Positions 56,301 to 64,000 of a DNA stretch of 64,000 nt are shown one piece after another. The DNA is from Acidobacteriota bacterium (GTDB taxonomy: Bacteria; Acidobacteriota; Vicinamibacteria; Vicinamibacterales; 2-12-FULL-66-21): the NCBI GenBank assembly GCA_016184105.1, contig JACPDI010000018.1, forward strand, positions 20,601 through 84,600, in the 5' to 3' direction. The position numbers and the translations under genes were made by a program. Within the stretch, counting starts at the first letter, position 1; the number at the start of each line of letters is the position of its first letter. The notes under the pieces were generated by a model, which worked only from the letters and a program-made list of their open reading frames with translations, did not search any database and was not told the origin of the DNA.

Positions 56301-58598
56301 TCAGCGGCTGATCCAGCAGGTCATCTTCACGGTCAGCGACCGGTTCCTGACGCGGTAGGTCTTCGCGCCGGGAAGCCCGGTGTTCCAGCCGTTGTCGTAG
56401 ACCACGTACAGATCGCTCCCGGGCCTGTAGATGTACCACAGCAGGACGTTCAGCGTGGCGAGCTTCCGATCGTCGTTGTATTGAACGAACGTCTTCAGAA
56501 ACAGCGCCGGAGAAAACGAGTAGCTCGCGCGGGCGCTGAGGGTGTTCGTGACGTACGGGCGGACGTCTCGCCGCGTGAGGCGGTTCCGCGTGTAGCTGGT
56601 CTCAAACAGCAGGGTGTCGACCGGAATGAAATTGAAGCTGGCGCGATAGGTCTGGCGGCCGCCGTCGTAGTACCCGCCCCAGCCCACGTTGCCGCCGCCA
56701 TAAACGCGGCGTGACTGGTTGGTCGAAACGCCCGCGCGATACTCGTTCCAGCGATAGCCCCCCACGCCGAGCGCGCCCGCTCCCAGCTCCCACGCCTCAG
56801 GCAGGAAATCGTAGTTGCCCTCGAAGTCGAAACTCAGGTTGGAACCGTCCTGGCGATTCAGATCGAATGAGAACCGGTGTTGGCGCGACTCGACGCGCCC
56901 CGCGTGGTTTTCGAAGTAGTCCACCGCCACCCGCGTCTGCACCTGCCGCACGCCGGGCCACTTCGGACGCGGAGTCCAGCCTGCGCTCGCCGACAGATTG
57001 CGAATGTCCGTCCGCCGGATGAAACCCATTTCGGCGTTGAACCGCTCCTGCACGTCCAGGTAGGTGGCGCCTGCGTTGTACCGATCGGTCTTCCAGTCGA
57101 TGTCAAACGCTCCGGCCATGTCGCGGCCACGCGACCCTGACGTCATCGTCCTGGCGAGCAGGCCGGTCATCACGGTGCTGCGGCCGAGAGTGAACGCGCC
57201 GTCGACGCCCGCCGATCGATTGAACCCGCCTCCCTGCTGGTTGAGGAAGATGGCGCCGACGGAGGACTGCGAAAGAACCGGCCGTTTGATCCGGAACGCG
57301 GTGAAGTTTCTCCGCGGCACGTCGACCGTGCCGTCGTCGGTTTCGACGGTGGCCGCCTCCGTGGCGATGTTCATCAGGCCGACGGCGAACTGCCCCACCC
57401 GCCCCGTGATCTTGCCGCCCCCGGCGATGGGCACCGCGCCCCCTTCGGCGAGCCCGATCCGGCGCGAGTAGAAGACTGGCAGCAGGCCGCGCGCGCCCCC
57501 TCCCCCACCATCCCCGCCGAGGAGGTTCGACCCGCTGCCGCCGAAATCGAAGATGCCCGCGCTCTCCGTGAAGAACTGCCGCTTCTCGGGGAACGAGATG
57601 GGAAAGCGCGAGAGGTTGACGACCTCCTGGTCCGCCTCCACCTGGGCGAAGTCGGTGTTCACCGTGAGGTCGGCGATGAGGTCCGGCGTCAGGCCCACGC
57701 GAAGGTCGGCGCCGTAATCCGCAGTGGCGGCGGCCCGCGACTCCGCCTCGTAATTGCGGCCGACGCGGGGCGAGACGAACGGCATCAGCTCGAACCGCCG
57801 GCGCGACGACAGCCCGCTGAGCCCGGTCAGCACGCCGGCGTGCGACATCCGGCCGAGCCCGTTCGATCCCCACTCCCGCGGAAACGGCACCCAGTAGGTC
57901 TCCTCGTTCTTGCGCATGATGATGCGGCACACGTTGAGCCCCCACGTGGTTTCGCCGGGTGAGATCCGGAAGCGGAGCTGGTTGAGGGGAATCGCGATCT
58001 CGACGTACCAGCCGCGGGCGTCACGGCTGGTGCGGCAGCGCCACACGGCGTTCCAGTCGTAGTTGATCGTACGGCTGTTCTCCGCCAAGTGGGCGTCCTT
58101 CAGCGCGCCGAGCGGGTTCGTGGCGAAGGAAAACGCGTTGCGGTGATCGTGGAACGTGTCGATCACGATCTTGATCTGATCGCCGCGCCTCAGCCCGGCG
58201 TCGCGCTTCAGCTCCGTTGCGCGGATCCCGTCCGGCTGGGAATCGTACGCCCAGATCGCGAAGTAAATCGTGCGGGAGTCGTAGAGGATCCGGAACTCGG
58301 TCCGTTCGGTTGACGCGGCGCCGAAGCGCGGCTCGCGCTGGACGAACCGGCCCATGGCCGGCGCGCGCTGCCAGACCTCGTCGTTCAGGCGGCCGTCAAT
58401 CTCCGGTGCCTGCCCCTCCGGCAGACGCGCGGCGATCGCCAGGAACGTCTCCGGATCGATCGCGTTGACGTCCAGGATGTCGGCGGCACCGGGGTCCACG
58501 TGCGAGGGGCCTGTCGAATCCGACGCGGACATCTGGGCGCGGGCGGGTGCCGTACACGCCAGGAAGATCGACACCGCCAGCACGACCACCTTGAGCAC
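56301..58598 (-). CDS. DUF5916 outer-membrane protein with CBM9-like domain
   Basis: About 765 aa. Signal peptide VVVLAVSIFLACTAPARAQ. A carbohydrate-binding (family-9-like) domain at about residues 45-225 (PEIDGRLNDEVWQRAPAMG, IKIVIDTFHDHRNAFSFATN) is followed by the DUF5916 beta-barrel (ITWGLNV-type strand, FPISFPEKRQFFTE, NTDFAQVEADQEVVNLSRF), ending with a typical outer-membrane strand region. The family is widespread in Bacteroidota and Acidobacteriota and is thought to bind or take up glycans or other polymers; its function has not been shown. The start is uncertain: GTG 58598 is used here because it precedes the signal peptide directly, but a TTG 18 bases earlier is possible. Confidence 0.82.
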   Translation of the reverse strand: MLKVVVLAVSIFLACTAPARAQMSASDSTGPSHVDPGAADILDVNAIDPETFLAIAARLPEGQAPEIDGRLNDEVWQRAPAMGRFVQREPRFGAASTERTEFRILYDSRTIYFAIWAYDSQPDGIRATELKRDAGLRRGDQIKIVIDTFHDHRNAFSFATNPLGALKDAHLAENSRTINYDWNAVWRCRTSRDARGWYVEIAIPLNQLRFRISPGETTWGLNVCRIIMRKNEETYWVPFPREWGSNGLGRMSHAGVLTGLSGLSSRRRFELMPFVSPRVGRNYEAESRAAATADYGADLRVGLTPDLIADLTVNTDFAQVEADQEVVNLSRFPISFPEKRQFFTESAGIFDFGGSGSNLLGGDGGGGGARGLLPVFYSRRIGLAEGGAVPIAGGGKITGRVGQFAVGLMNIATEAATVETDDGTVDVPRRNFTAFRIKRPVLSQSSVGAIFLNQQGGGFNRSAGVDGAFTLGRSTVMTGLLARTMTSGSRGRDMAGAFDIDWKTDRYNAGATYLDVQERFNAEMGFIRRTDIRNLSASAGWTPRPKWPGVRQVQTRVAVDYFENHAGRVESRQHRFSFDLNRQDGSNLSFDFEGNYDFLPEAWELGAGALGVGGYRWNEYRAGVSTNQSRRVYGGGNVGWGGYYDGGRQTYRASFNFIPVDTLLFETSYTRNRLTRRDVRPYVTNTLSARASYSFSPALFLKTFVQYNDDRKLATLNVLLWYIYRPGSDLYVVYDNGWNTGLPGAKTYRVRNRSLTVKMTCWISR

Positions 58599-58636
58599 GG
58601 GGATGGGAGCGGGCAAGGAAGAGATGTCGGATCGTA

Positions 58637-59287
58637 TCAGAACCCGCCGACGCCCACCGACCTTATGACGCGCCCCTGCGCGAGCGTCAGGATCCATTCG
58701 CCGATCGCCCGCACCTCCTCCTCGTCGTGCGAGACGTAGACGACCGGCACCTTCAGGTCATCGCGGACGCGCTGGAGGTAGGGGACGATGCGGCGGCGGA
58801 GCGGCGCGTCCACCGAGGCCAGGGGCTCGTCCATCAGGAGCAGGTCGGGCGACGACATGAGCGCGCGCGCCAGGGCGACGCGCTGGCGCTCGCCGCCGGA
58901 AAGATCGCGGACCGCGCGCGGCAGCAGGGGGCCGATCTCGAGCACGGACGTCACGCGCTCGAAGTTCGACACGGCGCCGCGCCCCGCGCCATACATGACA
59001 TTCCGGCGGACGCTCATGTGCGGGAACAGGGCCAGGTCCTGGGGGACGTAACCGACGTGGCGGCGGTGCACCGGGACGTCGACCCCCTCCGTCGAGGAAA
59101 ACAGCTTCCGGCCGCCGACGCGCACGTGACCGCGGTCGGGACGCCGGAGCCCCGCGATCGCTTCCACCAGCGTCGTCTTGCCGGAGCCGGACGGCCCAAA
59201 CAGGGCGAGGCTCCGCGAAGTCGACGCGCACGCGGCCTCGAGGCTGAACGAACCCTGCGTCAGCGCGATGTCGAAGTCGAGTACCAC
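58637..59287 (-). CDS. modC: Molybdate ABC transporter ATPase, TOBE-less
   Basis: 216 aa. Walker A FGPSGSGKTTLVEA, Q-loop GYVPQDLALF, signature RDLSGGERQRVALARAL, Walker B LLLMDEPLAS, and switch His in VYVSHDEEE are all present, so it should hydrolyse ATP. Typical ModC is about 350 aa with a C-terminal TOBE/Mop domain that binds molybdate; here the protein ends right after the ATPase core. GTG 59287 overlaps the modB stop by 28 bp. It energises uptake by ModB. The identity rests on neighbours modA and modB. Confidence 0.9.
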   Translation of the reverse strand: MVLDFDIALTQGSFSLEAACASTSRSLALFGPSGSGKTTLVEAIAGLRRPDRGHVRVGGRKLFSSTEGVDVPVHRRHVGYVPQDLALFPHMSVRRNVMYGAGRGAVSNFERVTSVLEIGPLLPRAVRDLSGGERQRVALARALMSSPDLLLMDEPLASVDAPLRRRIVPYLQRVRDDLKVPVVYVSHDEEEVRAIGEWILTLAQGRVIRSVGVGGF

Positions 59288-59940
59288 GATTCCAGCAACC
59301 GGTTTGAATAGAAGACCGCGGCAAACGACACGGCGGCCGAGATCGCCAGCAGGATGATCGCCTGACGATCCATGCCGCTTTCCGCGTAGGTGTAAATCGC
59401 CGTGGCCAGCGTCCGGGTGCGGCCGGGAATGCTGCCGGCCACCATGATCGTGGCGCCGAACTCGCCAAGGGACCGCGCGAAGGCGAGCACCGCACCGGCA
59501 ACGAGGCTCCGGGTCGCGAGCGGCAGCGTCACGCTGAGGAACGCGCGCGTGGGCGTCGCCCCCAGCGTCCGCGCGATCTGCTCGTAGCGGGGATCCACGT
59601 GCTCGAAGCCCGCGCGCGCGGTCCGCACGAGCAGCGGCAATCCCATCAATGCCATCGCCACCACCACCGCGCGCCACGTGAAGACGATCTCGATGCCGAC
59701 GCGCTGCAGCGCCGCGCCGATCGGCCCATTCGGCGAGAGCAGCTGCAGGAGAATCAGGCCGGTGGCCACCGGCGGCATCACGAGCGGCAGCGTCACCAGC
59801 GTCTCGACGAGCGCCCGGCCGCGAGAGCCGCCGCGGGCGAGCCACCACGCGAGCGCGATGCCAAAAGGCAACGCGACCAGCGTGGACAGCGCCGCGCACG
59901 CCAGCGTGAACGCGGTCAGCTGAACGAGGTCGCCCGTCAT
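59260..59940 (-). CDS. modB: Molybdate ABC transporter permease
   Basis: 226 aa with about five or six membrane helices and the EAA-type cytoplasmic loop, ARTLGATPTRAFLSVTLPLA, that contacts the ATPase. FARSLGEFGATIMVAG is a ModB hallmark. Overlaps modA by 4 bp (ATGA) and modC by 28 bp: one tightly coupled operon. It forms the inner-membrane channel for molybdate (or tungstate). Confidence 0.92.
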   Translation of the reverse strand: MTGDLVQLTAFTLACAALSTLVALPFGIALAWWLARGGSRGRALVETLVTLPLVMPPVATGLILLQLLSPNGPIGAALQRVGIEIVFTWRAVVVAMALMGLPLLVRTARAGFEHVDPRYEQIARTLGATPTRAFLSVTLPLATRSLVAGAVLAFARSLGEFGATIMVAGSIPGRTRTLATAIYTYAESGMDRQAIILLAISAAVSFAAVFYSNRLLESWYSTSTSR

Positions 59941-60701
59941 GAAGCCGGCGGAGGCGTGAACCCGTACCGCGCCAGGATCTGCTGGCCCGCCATCTCCCGC
60001 AGAAACTCGAGAAACGCGCGCGCGCCACGCGGGTTTCCGGACTGGCGCGTCACGGCCGCGGTGTACAGGATGGACGGCGCGCCCGGGCCGCGCACCTCGT
60101 AGACGACGGCGACCTGGTGCGAGGTCCGCGCATCGGTGAGATACACGATCCCTGCGTCGACCGCTCCGCCCGCCACGAGCGCGAGCGCACCCCGGACGCT
60201 GCCGGAGGGCACCAGTCGATCCTGGAGGGGCTGCCTCATCCCGATCCGCTGGAGCCACGCCATCGCATACACGCCCGCGGGCACCGCCCGTGGATCGCCC
60301 ACCGCGATCCGGCGGACGCGCGGCGACAGCAGTCTGGAAGGTTCCGGCCACCTCCCGGCGCCGCGGCCGGGCACGATCACCGCCAGGGTATTGCCGGCAA
60401 TCGCCACGCGGGAGCCGGCGCGCAGCGATCCGGCGCGATCGGCGACTTCCATCTGGGCTTCGTCCGCGCTGATGAACACGTCGACCGGCGCCCCGTGAAC
60501 GACTTGGCGCGCGAGCGCGTTGGACGCCGCGAAGTTGAAGTTCACCTCCTGGCCGGTGCGCGCCTCGAACGCAGCCGCGCAGTCGGCCAGCGCCTCGGTG
60601 AGGCTCACGGCGGCTGAAACCAGCAGCGACGACGAGGCGGGGGGAGTCCCGCCGGCCGCCAAGGCCGTGGCAACGGCGAGGGCGGATACCCATGGATACA
60701 T
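59937..60701 (-). CDS. modA: Molybdate-binding periplasmic protein
   Basis: 254 aa. Signal peptide SALAVATALAAGG. The ModA fold is clear: LLVSAAVSLTEALADCAAAF at the N-terminus (oxyanion-binding Ser), FNFAASNALARQV, and APVDVFISADEAQM. Later GDPRAVPAGVYAM and VDAGIVYLTDA complete the oxyanion site. Delivers molybdate or tungstate to ModBC. First gene of the operon and divergent from the HTH-TOBE gene; their starts are only 31 bp apart. Confidence 0.93.
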   Translation of the reverse strand: MYPWVSALAVATALAAGGTPPASSSLLVSAAVSLTEALADCAAAFEARTGQEVNFNFAASNALARQVVHGAPVDVFISADEAQMEVADRAGSLRAGSRVAIAGNTLAVIVPGRGAGRWPEPSRLLSPRVRRIAVGDPRAVPAGVYAMAWLQRIGMRQPLQDRLVPSGSVRGALALVAGGAVDAGIVYLTDARTSHQVAVVYEVRGPGAPSILYTAAVTRQSGNPRGARAFLEFLREMAGQQILARYGFTPPPAS

Positions 60702-60732
60702 GGATATGCAATTTAGTATGATTCGAGACGGT

Positions 60733-61164
60733 ATGGCAAACAGCTTTGTCCGGATGCTGTCGGTCCGGGACGCTGCCGAGCGGCTTGGCGTCAGCTATCC
60801 GACGATCAAGCAGTGGATCTACAAGGGGAGCATCCGCACCGTCCGCACCGACGGCGGGCACCACCGCGTCCCCGAGAGCGAGGTCGACCGGCTGCTGTTG
60901 CGGCGCGGCGCGCCGGCGCAGCCCGTCACCGCCCGGCGCCGGCCAGGCGCCGTCGTCGCGATCAGCGGCCGAAATCAGCTGCGGGGCACGATCGAAGAAG
61001 TGCGCGTGGACGGCGTCCTCGCGCAGGTGAAGCTGCGCATCGGACAGCAGTCGCTGACGGCCATCATCACGCGCGATGCCGTGGACGAGCTGAAGCTCCG
61101 GCGCGGCGACGCGGCGATCGCCATCGTCAAAGCGACGGAAGTGATGATCGCCAGAGAAGAGTAG
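60733..61164 (+). CDS. HTH (excisionase/MerR-type) and TOBE/Mop-domain protein, probable Mo regulator
   Basis: 143 aa from ATG 60733. An AlpA/MerR-type helix-turn-helix occupies about residues 8-58 (LSVRDAAERLGVSYPTIKQW, HHRVPESEVDRLL). A single TOBE/Mop domain (about 72-138: AISGRNQLRGTIEEVRVDGV, AIITRDAVDELKLRRGDAA) has the usual molybdate-binding outline. The pairing of DNA-binding and molybdate-binding domains, the divergent position to modA and the missing TOBE in ModC all suggest a molybdate sensor controlling this operon. An ATG at 60718 is an alternative start. The 31-bp spacer (ATATGCAATTTAGTATGATT) must hold both promoters or an operator. Confidence 0.85.
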   Translation: MANSFVRMLSVRDAAERLGVSYPTIKQWIYKGSIRTVRTDGGHHRVPESEVDRLLLRRGAPAQPVTARRRPGAVVAISGRNQLRGTIEEVRVDGVLAQVKLRIGQQSLTAIITRDAVDELKLRRGDAAIAIVKATEVMIAREE

Positions 61165-61238
61165 CTATCGCTTTGGAATGTAACCCATCTCCCACCGCGG
61201 AATACTCAGGAAGCAGAACCTCGAAAGGGAGGAGTTTA

Positions 61239-61346
61239 ATGTTTTTGGATAGGAATGCGAGCAAAAGTGCGTCCCGCGTCGCGCACGTTCCCGAAACGAC
61301 GGCATCCTGTGGACGTCGCCGCGTCGAACTTCAATCTGCGGGTTGA
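61239..61346 (+). CDS. Short ORF with strong ribosome site, possible gene stump
   Basis: 35 codons behind GGGAGGAG (5-base spacing), the best ribosome site in this area; the peptide begins MFLDRNASKSASRVA and shows no known domain. It ends inside the tRNA-like fragment at the edge of the integrated element. It could be the 5' stump of a gene cut by the insertion, or chance. It is antisense to the last codons of the recombinase remnant. Confidence 0.3.
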   Translation: MFLDRNASKSASRVAHVPETTASCGRRRVELQSAG

Positions 61347-61372
61347 AGGTTCGATTCCTACGCGGCTCGCCA
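61320..61372 (+). other. tRNA 3'-end-like fragment, candidate attachment site
   Basis: A T-arm (GAAGG, loop TTCGATT, CCTAC; one mismatch), an acceptor-like GCGGCTC, a discriminator G and CCA follow each other at 61345-61372. Upstream, CTTCAA/TTGAAG form a small hairpin, not a good anticodon arm. No matching 5' half (GAGCCGC) is found, so this is not a full tRNA gene. The antisense reading, GIEPSTRRL, is the C-terminus often seen in serine recombinases next to tRNA-type attachment sites. Confidence 0.45.
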
Positions 61373-62360
61373 CTCTTTCATCAGGACTCTCAGACGGCGC
61401 CAAGTAGCTGAAAAGTGGTGCTGTTACGGCGGTTCGATTGAATCGATTCCCGTCGAACGCGATTCCTTCGGGCAGGAACAGCTGCTGAAGGCGCTGCTTC
61501 TGATTCAGAGAAGCCTGAACCCACAAGTCCGCCGCGCGCGGTAAAACCCGTTCTGCGAAGGCCAGGATGCCCTGTACGTCGAGTTCGTCAACCGCTTCGG
61601 TGTGATGCTCGATCTTGGCGAGCGTCAGTTCCTCGCGCAACCTGTCGCGTTGGCGGCTGTAGCTGGTGAGGTCGATTGACTCGGAGTAGAGGAACACTTC
61701 GTCAAGCCGGTCGAGCTTCTGCTGGATCACCTTGACCCGGCGTTCTTGTTCCGTCGTCCGCTCGTTCGCTTCCGCACACCGCTGCTCCCAAACGTGAAGG
61801 ATGCGATCCTTCACTAGCCGCATGTAGCCGGGCGTCGGCTGCAAGAGTGCCAGTTCGTCGACGAACGCGCCTTCGAGTGCCGCCTTGCCCACGTTCACCG
61901 CTCGGCACTGGCGCTGGCAGTGGTAGTACGCATAGTGATCGTTGCGCCCTTTCGACCAGCTGCCCGTCAACGGGCGGCCGCAGGCGTCGCAGCGCACGAA
62001 ACCACGCAGCGGAAAATCGGGATGATTCCGCTGTCGCGGGCCGGAGACCACGACGCGGCCGTCGAGCACAGCCTGCGCACGGTAGAACGTCGCCTCATCC
62101 ACGACCGGCTCGAAGTCTCCTTGTGTCGAGACGCCGTAGTCCGGGCTCTCAATCTTCCCGATGTAGATCGGGTTTCGCATCATCTGCCCGAAGCTCTGTG
62201 GCGACAACGTCAGGCCCTTCCGGCTTCGCAACCCCGCCGCGGTCGCGCGTGCGATCACTTCCTGCTTCGTGTACCGCCCTGTCGCCAACCCCCCTGTGCC
62301 AATAATCTCTGAGACAACCTCCCGAGTGAGATTAGTGTAGGGGCGGGGAGGGTTCGATGG

Positions 62361-62849
62361 ATGAATCGTATGCCAGTAGCAGTGGAGATCGACGTGGCGG
62401 AGGGGTCGGAGGCGGAGGGAGCCCGGAGGGCGACCGGAGTCTCCGACCTCTCTGCCACGTCGCGCGCGAGCAGCCCCGACCCTGAAGTGCCAGCGAAGGT
62501 TCAACGCCGACAGTTCACCGCGGAGTACCGGCGTCGCATCCTCAGGGAAGCCGATGCGTGTAAGAAGCCCGGGGAGGTTGGCGCGCTGTTGCGCCGCGAG
62601 GGCCTCTACAGTTCGCACCTGGTGAACTGGCGACGTCAGCGCGAGCAGGGCGAGCTCGTCGCCGGGCGTGCGCGCACGCGCGGACCGACGCCCAAGCCGG
62701 TCGATCCGCGCGTGAAACAACTCGAAGTCGAGAACCGCCGCCTCCAGCGAAAACTGGCGCGGGCGGAGACAATCATCACCCTCCAAAAAAAAGTTGCCGA
62801 GATCCTGGGGATCCCCCTGAAACCCCTCGACATCGACGAGACCGACTGA
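62361..62849 (+). CDS. IS3-family transposase OrfA
   Basis: 162 aa. Helix-turn-helix around residues 50-100 (RRQFTAEYRRRILREADACK, GALLRREGLYSSHLVNWRRQ) that binds the IS ends, followed by a leucine-zipper-like helix (VKQLEVENRRLQRKLARAET). The N-terminal 45 residues are Ala/Ser-rich and longer than average. A run of eight A residues near the 3' end can direct -1 frameshifting into OrfB. Its TGA overlaps the OrfB ATG by one base, in the -1 frame. Confidence 0.9.
   Translation: MNRMPVAVEIDVAEGSEAEGARRATGVSDLSATSRASSPDPEVPAKVQRRQFTAEYRRRILREADACKKPGEVGALLRREGLYSSHLVNWRRQREQGELVAGRARTRGPTPKPVDPRVKQLEVENRRLQRKLARAETIITLQKKVAEILGIPLKPLDIDETD
62785..62793 (+). other. Candidate programmed -1 frameshift site (A8G)
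   Basis: AAAAAAAAG at 62785-62793; the zero frame reads CAA AAA AAA GTT. The -1 frame is open from here through the OrfB start and on to its stop, so slippage would give the OrfAB fusion transposase that IS3 elements use. The remaining distance to the OrfA stop is about 55 bases. Confidence 0.75.
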
Positions 62850-63964
62850 TGGTCGCCATCGAAGCCGTGACCACGACCGGCGAGACGTCGGCGCTCTGTC
62901 AGAGCGTCGGTCTTGCGCGCGCGACGCTCTATCGGCGTCGACGGCCCGTCGAGTCGTCGACGCCGCGACCACGGAAACCCTCGTCGCGCGCGCTGGTCCC
63001 CGCCGAACGGCAGACGGTGCTCGACGTCTTGCATAGCGAGCGGTTTGTCGATCAGTCGCCGGCGGAAGTCCAGGCCACGCTGCTCGAGGAACAGACGTAT
63101 CTCTGCTCGACGCGGACGATGTATCGCATCCTGGACGCCGCGCAGGAAGTCCGGGAGCGACGCGACCAGGCGCGGCATCCGACGTACGCGAAGCCCGAGC
63201 TCGTCGCGACGACTCCGAACCAGATCTGGTCGTGGGACATCACGAAGCTGAAGGGGCCGATCCCGTACCTCTATTACTCGCTGTATGTGATCCTCGATCT
63301 GTTCAGTCGCTACGTCGTCGGCTGGATGGTCGCGGCCCACGAGAATGCCCGCCTGGCCCAGCGCCTGATCGACGCGACGTGCCTCAAGCAGGGGATCGGC
63401 CCGCATCAACTGACCATCCACGCTGATCGCGGAGCCCCGATGCGCAGCAAGCTCGTCGCCGAGCTCTTCTCGGATCTCAGCATCGCCGCGAGTCACTCGC
63501 GGCCTCGCGTGAGCAACGACAATCCGTTTTCCGAAGCGCAGTTCCGCACGTTCAAATATCGGCCAGAGTTTCCGGATCGATTCGGCGGCATCGAACACGC
63601 CCGCAGCGTGAGTCGGGATCTCTTCGCGTGGTACAACGACGCGCACCATCACAGCGGGCTGAGCTATCTCACACCCGCCGACGTCCACTACGGCCGCGCG
63701 GCCGCGACCCTCGAGGTCCGGCACCGCACGCGCGTGGCCGCCTATGCGGCGCATCCCGAGCGCTTCGTGCAGGGCCCGCCGCGCCTCGAAATCCTGCCGC
63801 ACGCGGTTTGGATTAATCCGCCGGCGAAATCGACCGGCCAGGATGCCCCAGGAGCGACGATCGTCACCCCGATCGACCCGCAGCATGGGGGAATCAACGG
63901 ATCACACGTCGCTCTCGAGCATCAATCGACCACGCTCATCCGCACCGTGGAGTCGCTACAGTAA
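62849..63964 (+). CDS. IS3-family transposase OrfB (DDE integrase core)
   Basis: 371 aa. An N-terminal HTH_21-like region (about residues 50-110) precedes the rve integrase core with the triad Asp130 (WSWDITKL), Asp193 (IHADRGAP) and Glu229 (NDNPFSEAQF), the D-D-(35)-E spacing of the family. WYNDAHHHSGLSYLTPADVH is the typical C-terminal block. A further 90 residues after it are unusual. The right end of the IS follows the stop within 35 bp. It catalyses copy-out transposition as an OrfAB fusion. Confidence 0.93.
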   Translation: MVAIEAVTTTGETSALCQSVGLARATLYRRRRPVESSTPRPRKPSSRALVPAERQTVLDVLHSERFVDQSPAEVQATLLEEQTYLCSTRTMYRILDAAQEVRERRDQARHPTYAKPELVATTPNQIWSWDITKLKGPIPYLYYSLYVILDLFSRYVVGWMVAAHENARLAQRLIDATCLKQGIGPHQLTIHADRGAPMRSKLVAELFSDLSIAASHSRPRVSNDNPFSEAQFRTFKYRPEFPDRFGGIEHARSVSRDLFAWYNDAHHHSGLSYLTPADVHYGRAAATLEVRHRTRVAAYAAHPERFVQGPPRLEILPHAVWINPPAKSTGQDAPGATIVTPIDPQHGGINGSHVALEHQSTTLIRTVESLQ

Positions 63965-64000
63965 ATTGCTGAACCACGTTGTCTCAAAATCGTTGACACG

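Larger units (their letters stand above)
61236..62294 (-). pseudogene. Large serine recombinase, N-terminal part cut off by an IS
   Basis: Remaining segments: the recombinase domain (GLATGRYTKQEVIARATAAG, LSPQSFGQMMRNPIYIGKIE), the zinc-ribbon domain (CDACGRPLTG then YYHCQRQC), a coiled coil (about 110 residues) and the C-terminal LFLPEGIAFDGNRFNRTAVT. The catalytic resolvase domain with the nucleophilic Ser is missing; the sequence to the right is the IS3-family element, whose left inverted repeat abuts the gene at about 62295. The missing half may lie beyond the right edge of the window. The last 30 residues (VGIEPSTRRLK) are read from the tRNA-like fragment. Recombinases of this type integrate phage or ICE-like elements. 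Confidence 0.85.
62296..63999 (+). mobile_element. IS3-family insertion sequence inserted in the recombinase gene
   Basis: The ends carry imperfect terminal inverted repeats: GTGCCAATAATCTCTGAGAC at 62296 and, on the other strand, GTGTCAACGATTTTGAGACA from about 63999; both continue with AAC. Between them are the two usual overlapping reading frames. Length about 1.7 kb, slightly more than average for IS3. Both genes look intact, so the copy may be active. The right target-site flank is outside the window, so no target duplication can be checked. Confidence 0.88.

Noticed and set aside
61320..61372. Complete tRNA gene (for example a UCA or UUC anticodon)
   Set aside because: No 5' acceptor strand or D-arm can be paired, the anticodon stem has mismatches and position 33 is wrong for the UUC reading; only the 3' end is tRNA-like.

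Overview
The window is about 64 kb of GC-rich bacterial DNA, densely coded on both strands, with no gene-free stretch over 300 bases. The gene set suggests an Acidobacteriota member, probably of the Vicinamibacteria. It includes an Oar-type TonB-dependent receptor with an N-terminal carboxypeptidase-regulatory-like domain, a Ser/Thr kinase fused to TPRs, a DUF5916 outer-membrane protein, many secreted peptidases and amidohydrolases, and RVGIEPSTRRL-type serine recombinase C-termini. This placement is inference from gene content; no rRNA or complete tRNA is present.

Layout. 1-6.5 kb: 3' end of a large secreted protein with a pentapeptide (PDIQN) array, then a minus-strand kinase, zinc carboxypeptidase and permease. 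7.7-11.8 kb: a damaged stretch with a frameshifted permease, a truncated Rieske protein, a frameshifted small secreted protein and a frameshifted Asp-box protein, around an intact TetR gene with a clear operator. 11.8-20.2 kb: a folate-dependent aminomethyltransferase-like gene, two tandem FAD oxidoreductases, an M28 peptidase and a P5C dehydrogenase. 20.2-24.5 kb: GNAT, collagen-like protein, D-threonine aldolase, an orphan microcompartment shell gene, MerR and pterin dehydratase. 24.6-31.7 kb: two alkaline-phosphatase-superfamily/TPR proteins around a TonB-dependent receptor. 31.7-41.8 kb: a REP-associated (RAYT) transposase, a CPA2 antiporter, an M14 peptidase, a broken YihY/BrkB gene, a glycine-zipper protein, an aromatic amino acid decarboxylase and a beta-barrel. 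41.8-49.6 kb: divergent arginine operons, argR-argG-argH and argC-argB-argD-argA-argJ, with tandem ARG boxes between them. 49.7-58.6 kb: S9 peptidase, two amidohydrolase genes and a DUF5916 protein. 58.6-61.2 kb: modABC and a divergent HTH-TOBE gene. 61.2-64 kb: an integrated element with a tRNA-like fragment and a serine recombinase remnant interrupted by an intact IS3-family element.

The most unusual system is a REP/RAYT family. Ten copies of a 19-nt near-palindrome, consensus AAGKGKGACWGTCMCACTT, lie at six sites between 16.3 and 32.4 kb. Two identical copies directly flank the HUH transposase gene. Several copies overlap stop codons. Two triple clusters lie in frame over the 5' ends of two unrelated secreted hydrolase genes, where they appear to supply start codons and the hydrophobic signal segment. 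Other points of interest are the orphan BMC-H shell gene, a ModC lacking its TOBE domain beside a regulator that carries one, and amidohydrolase domains without their metal ligands.
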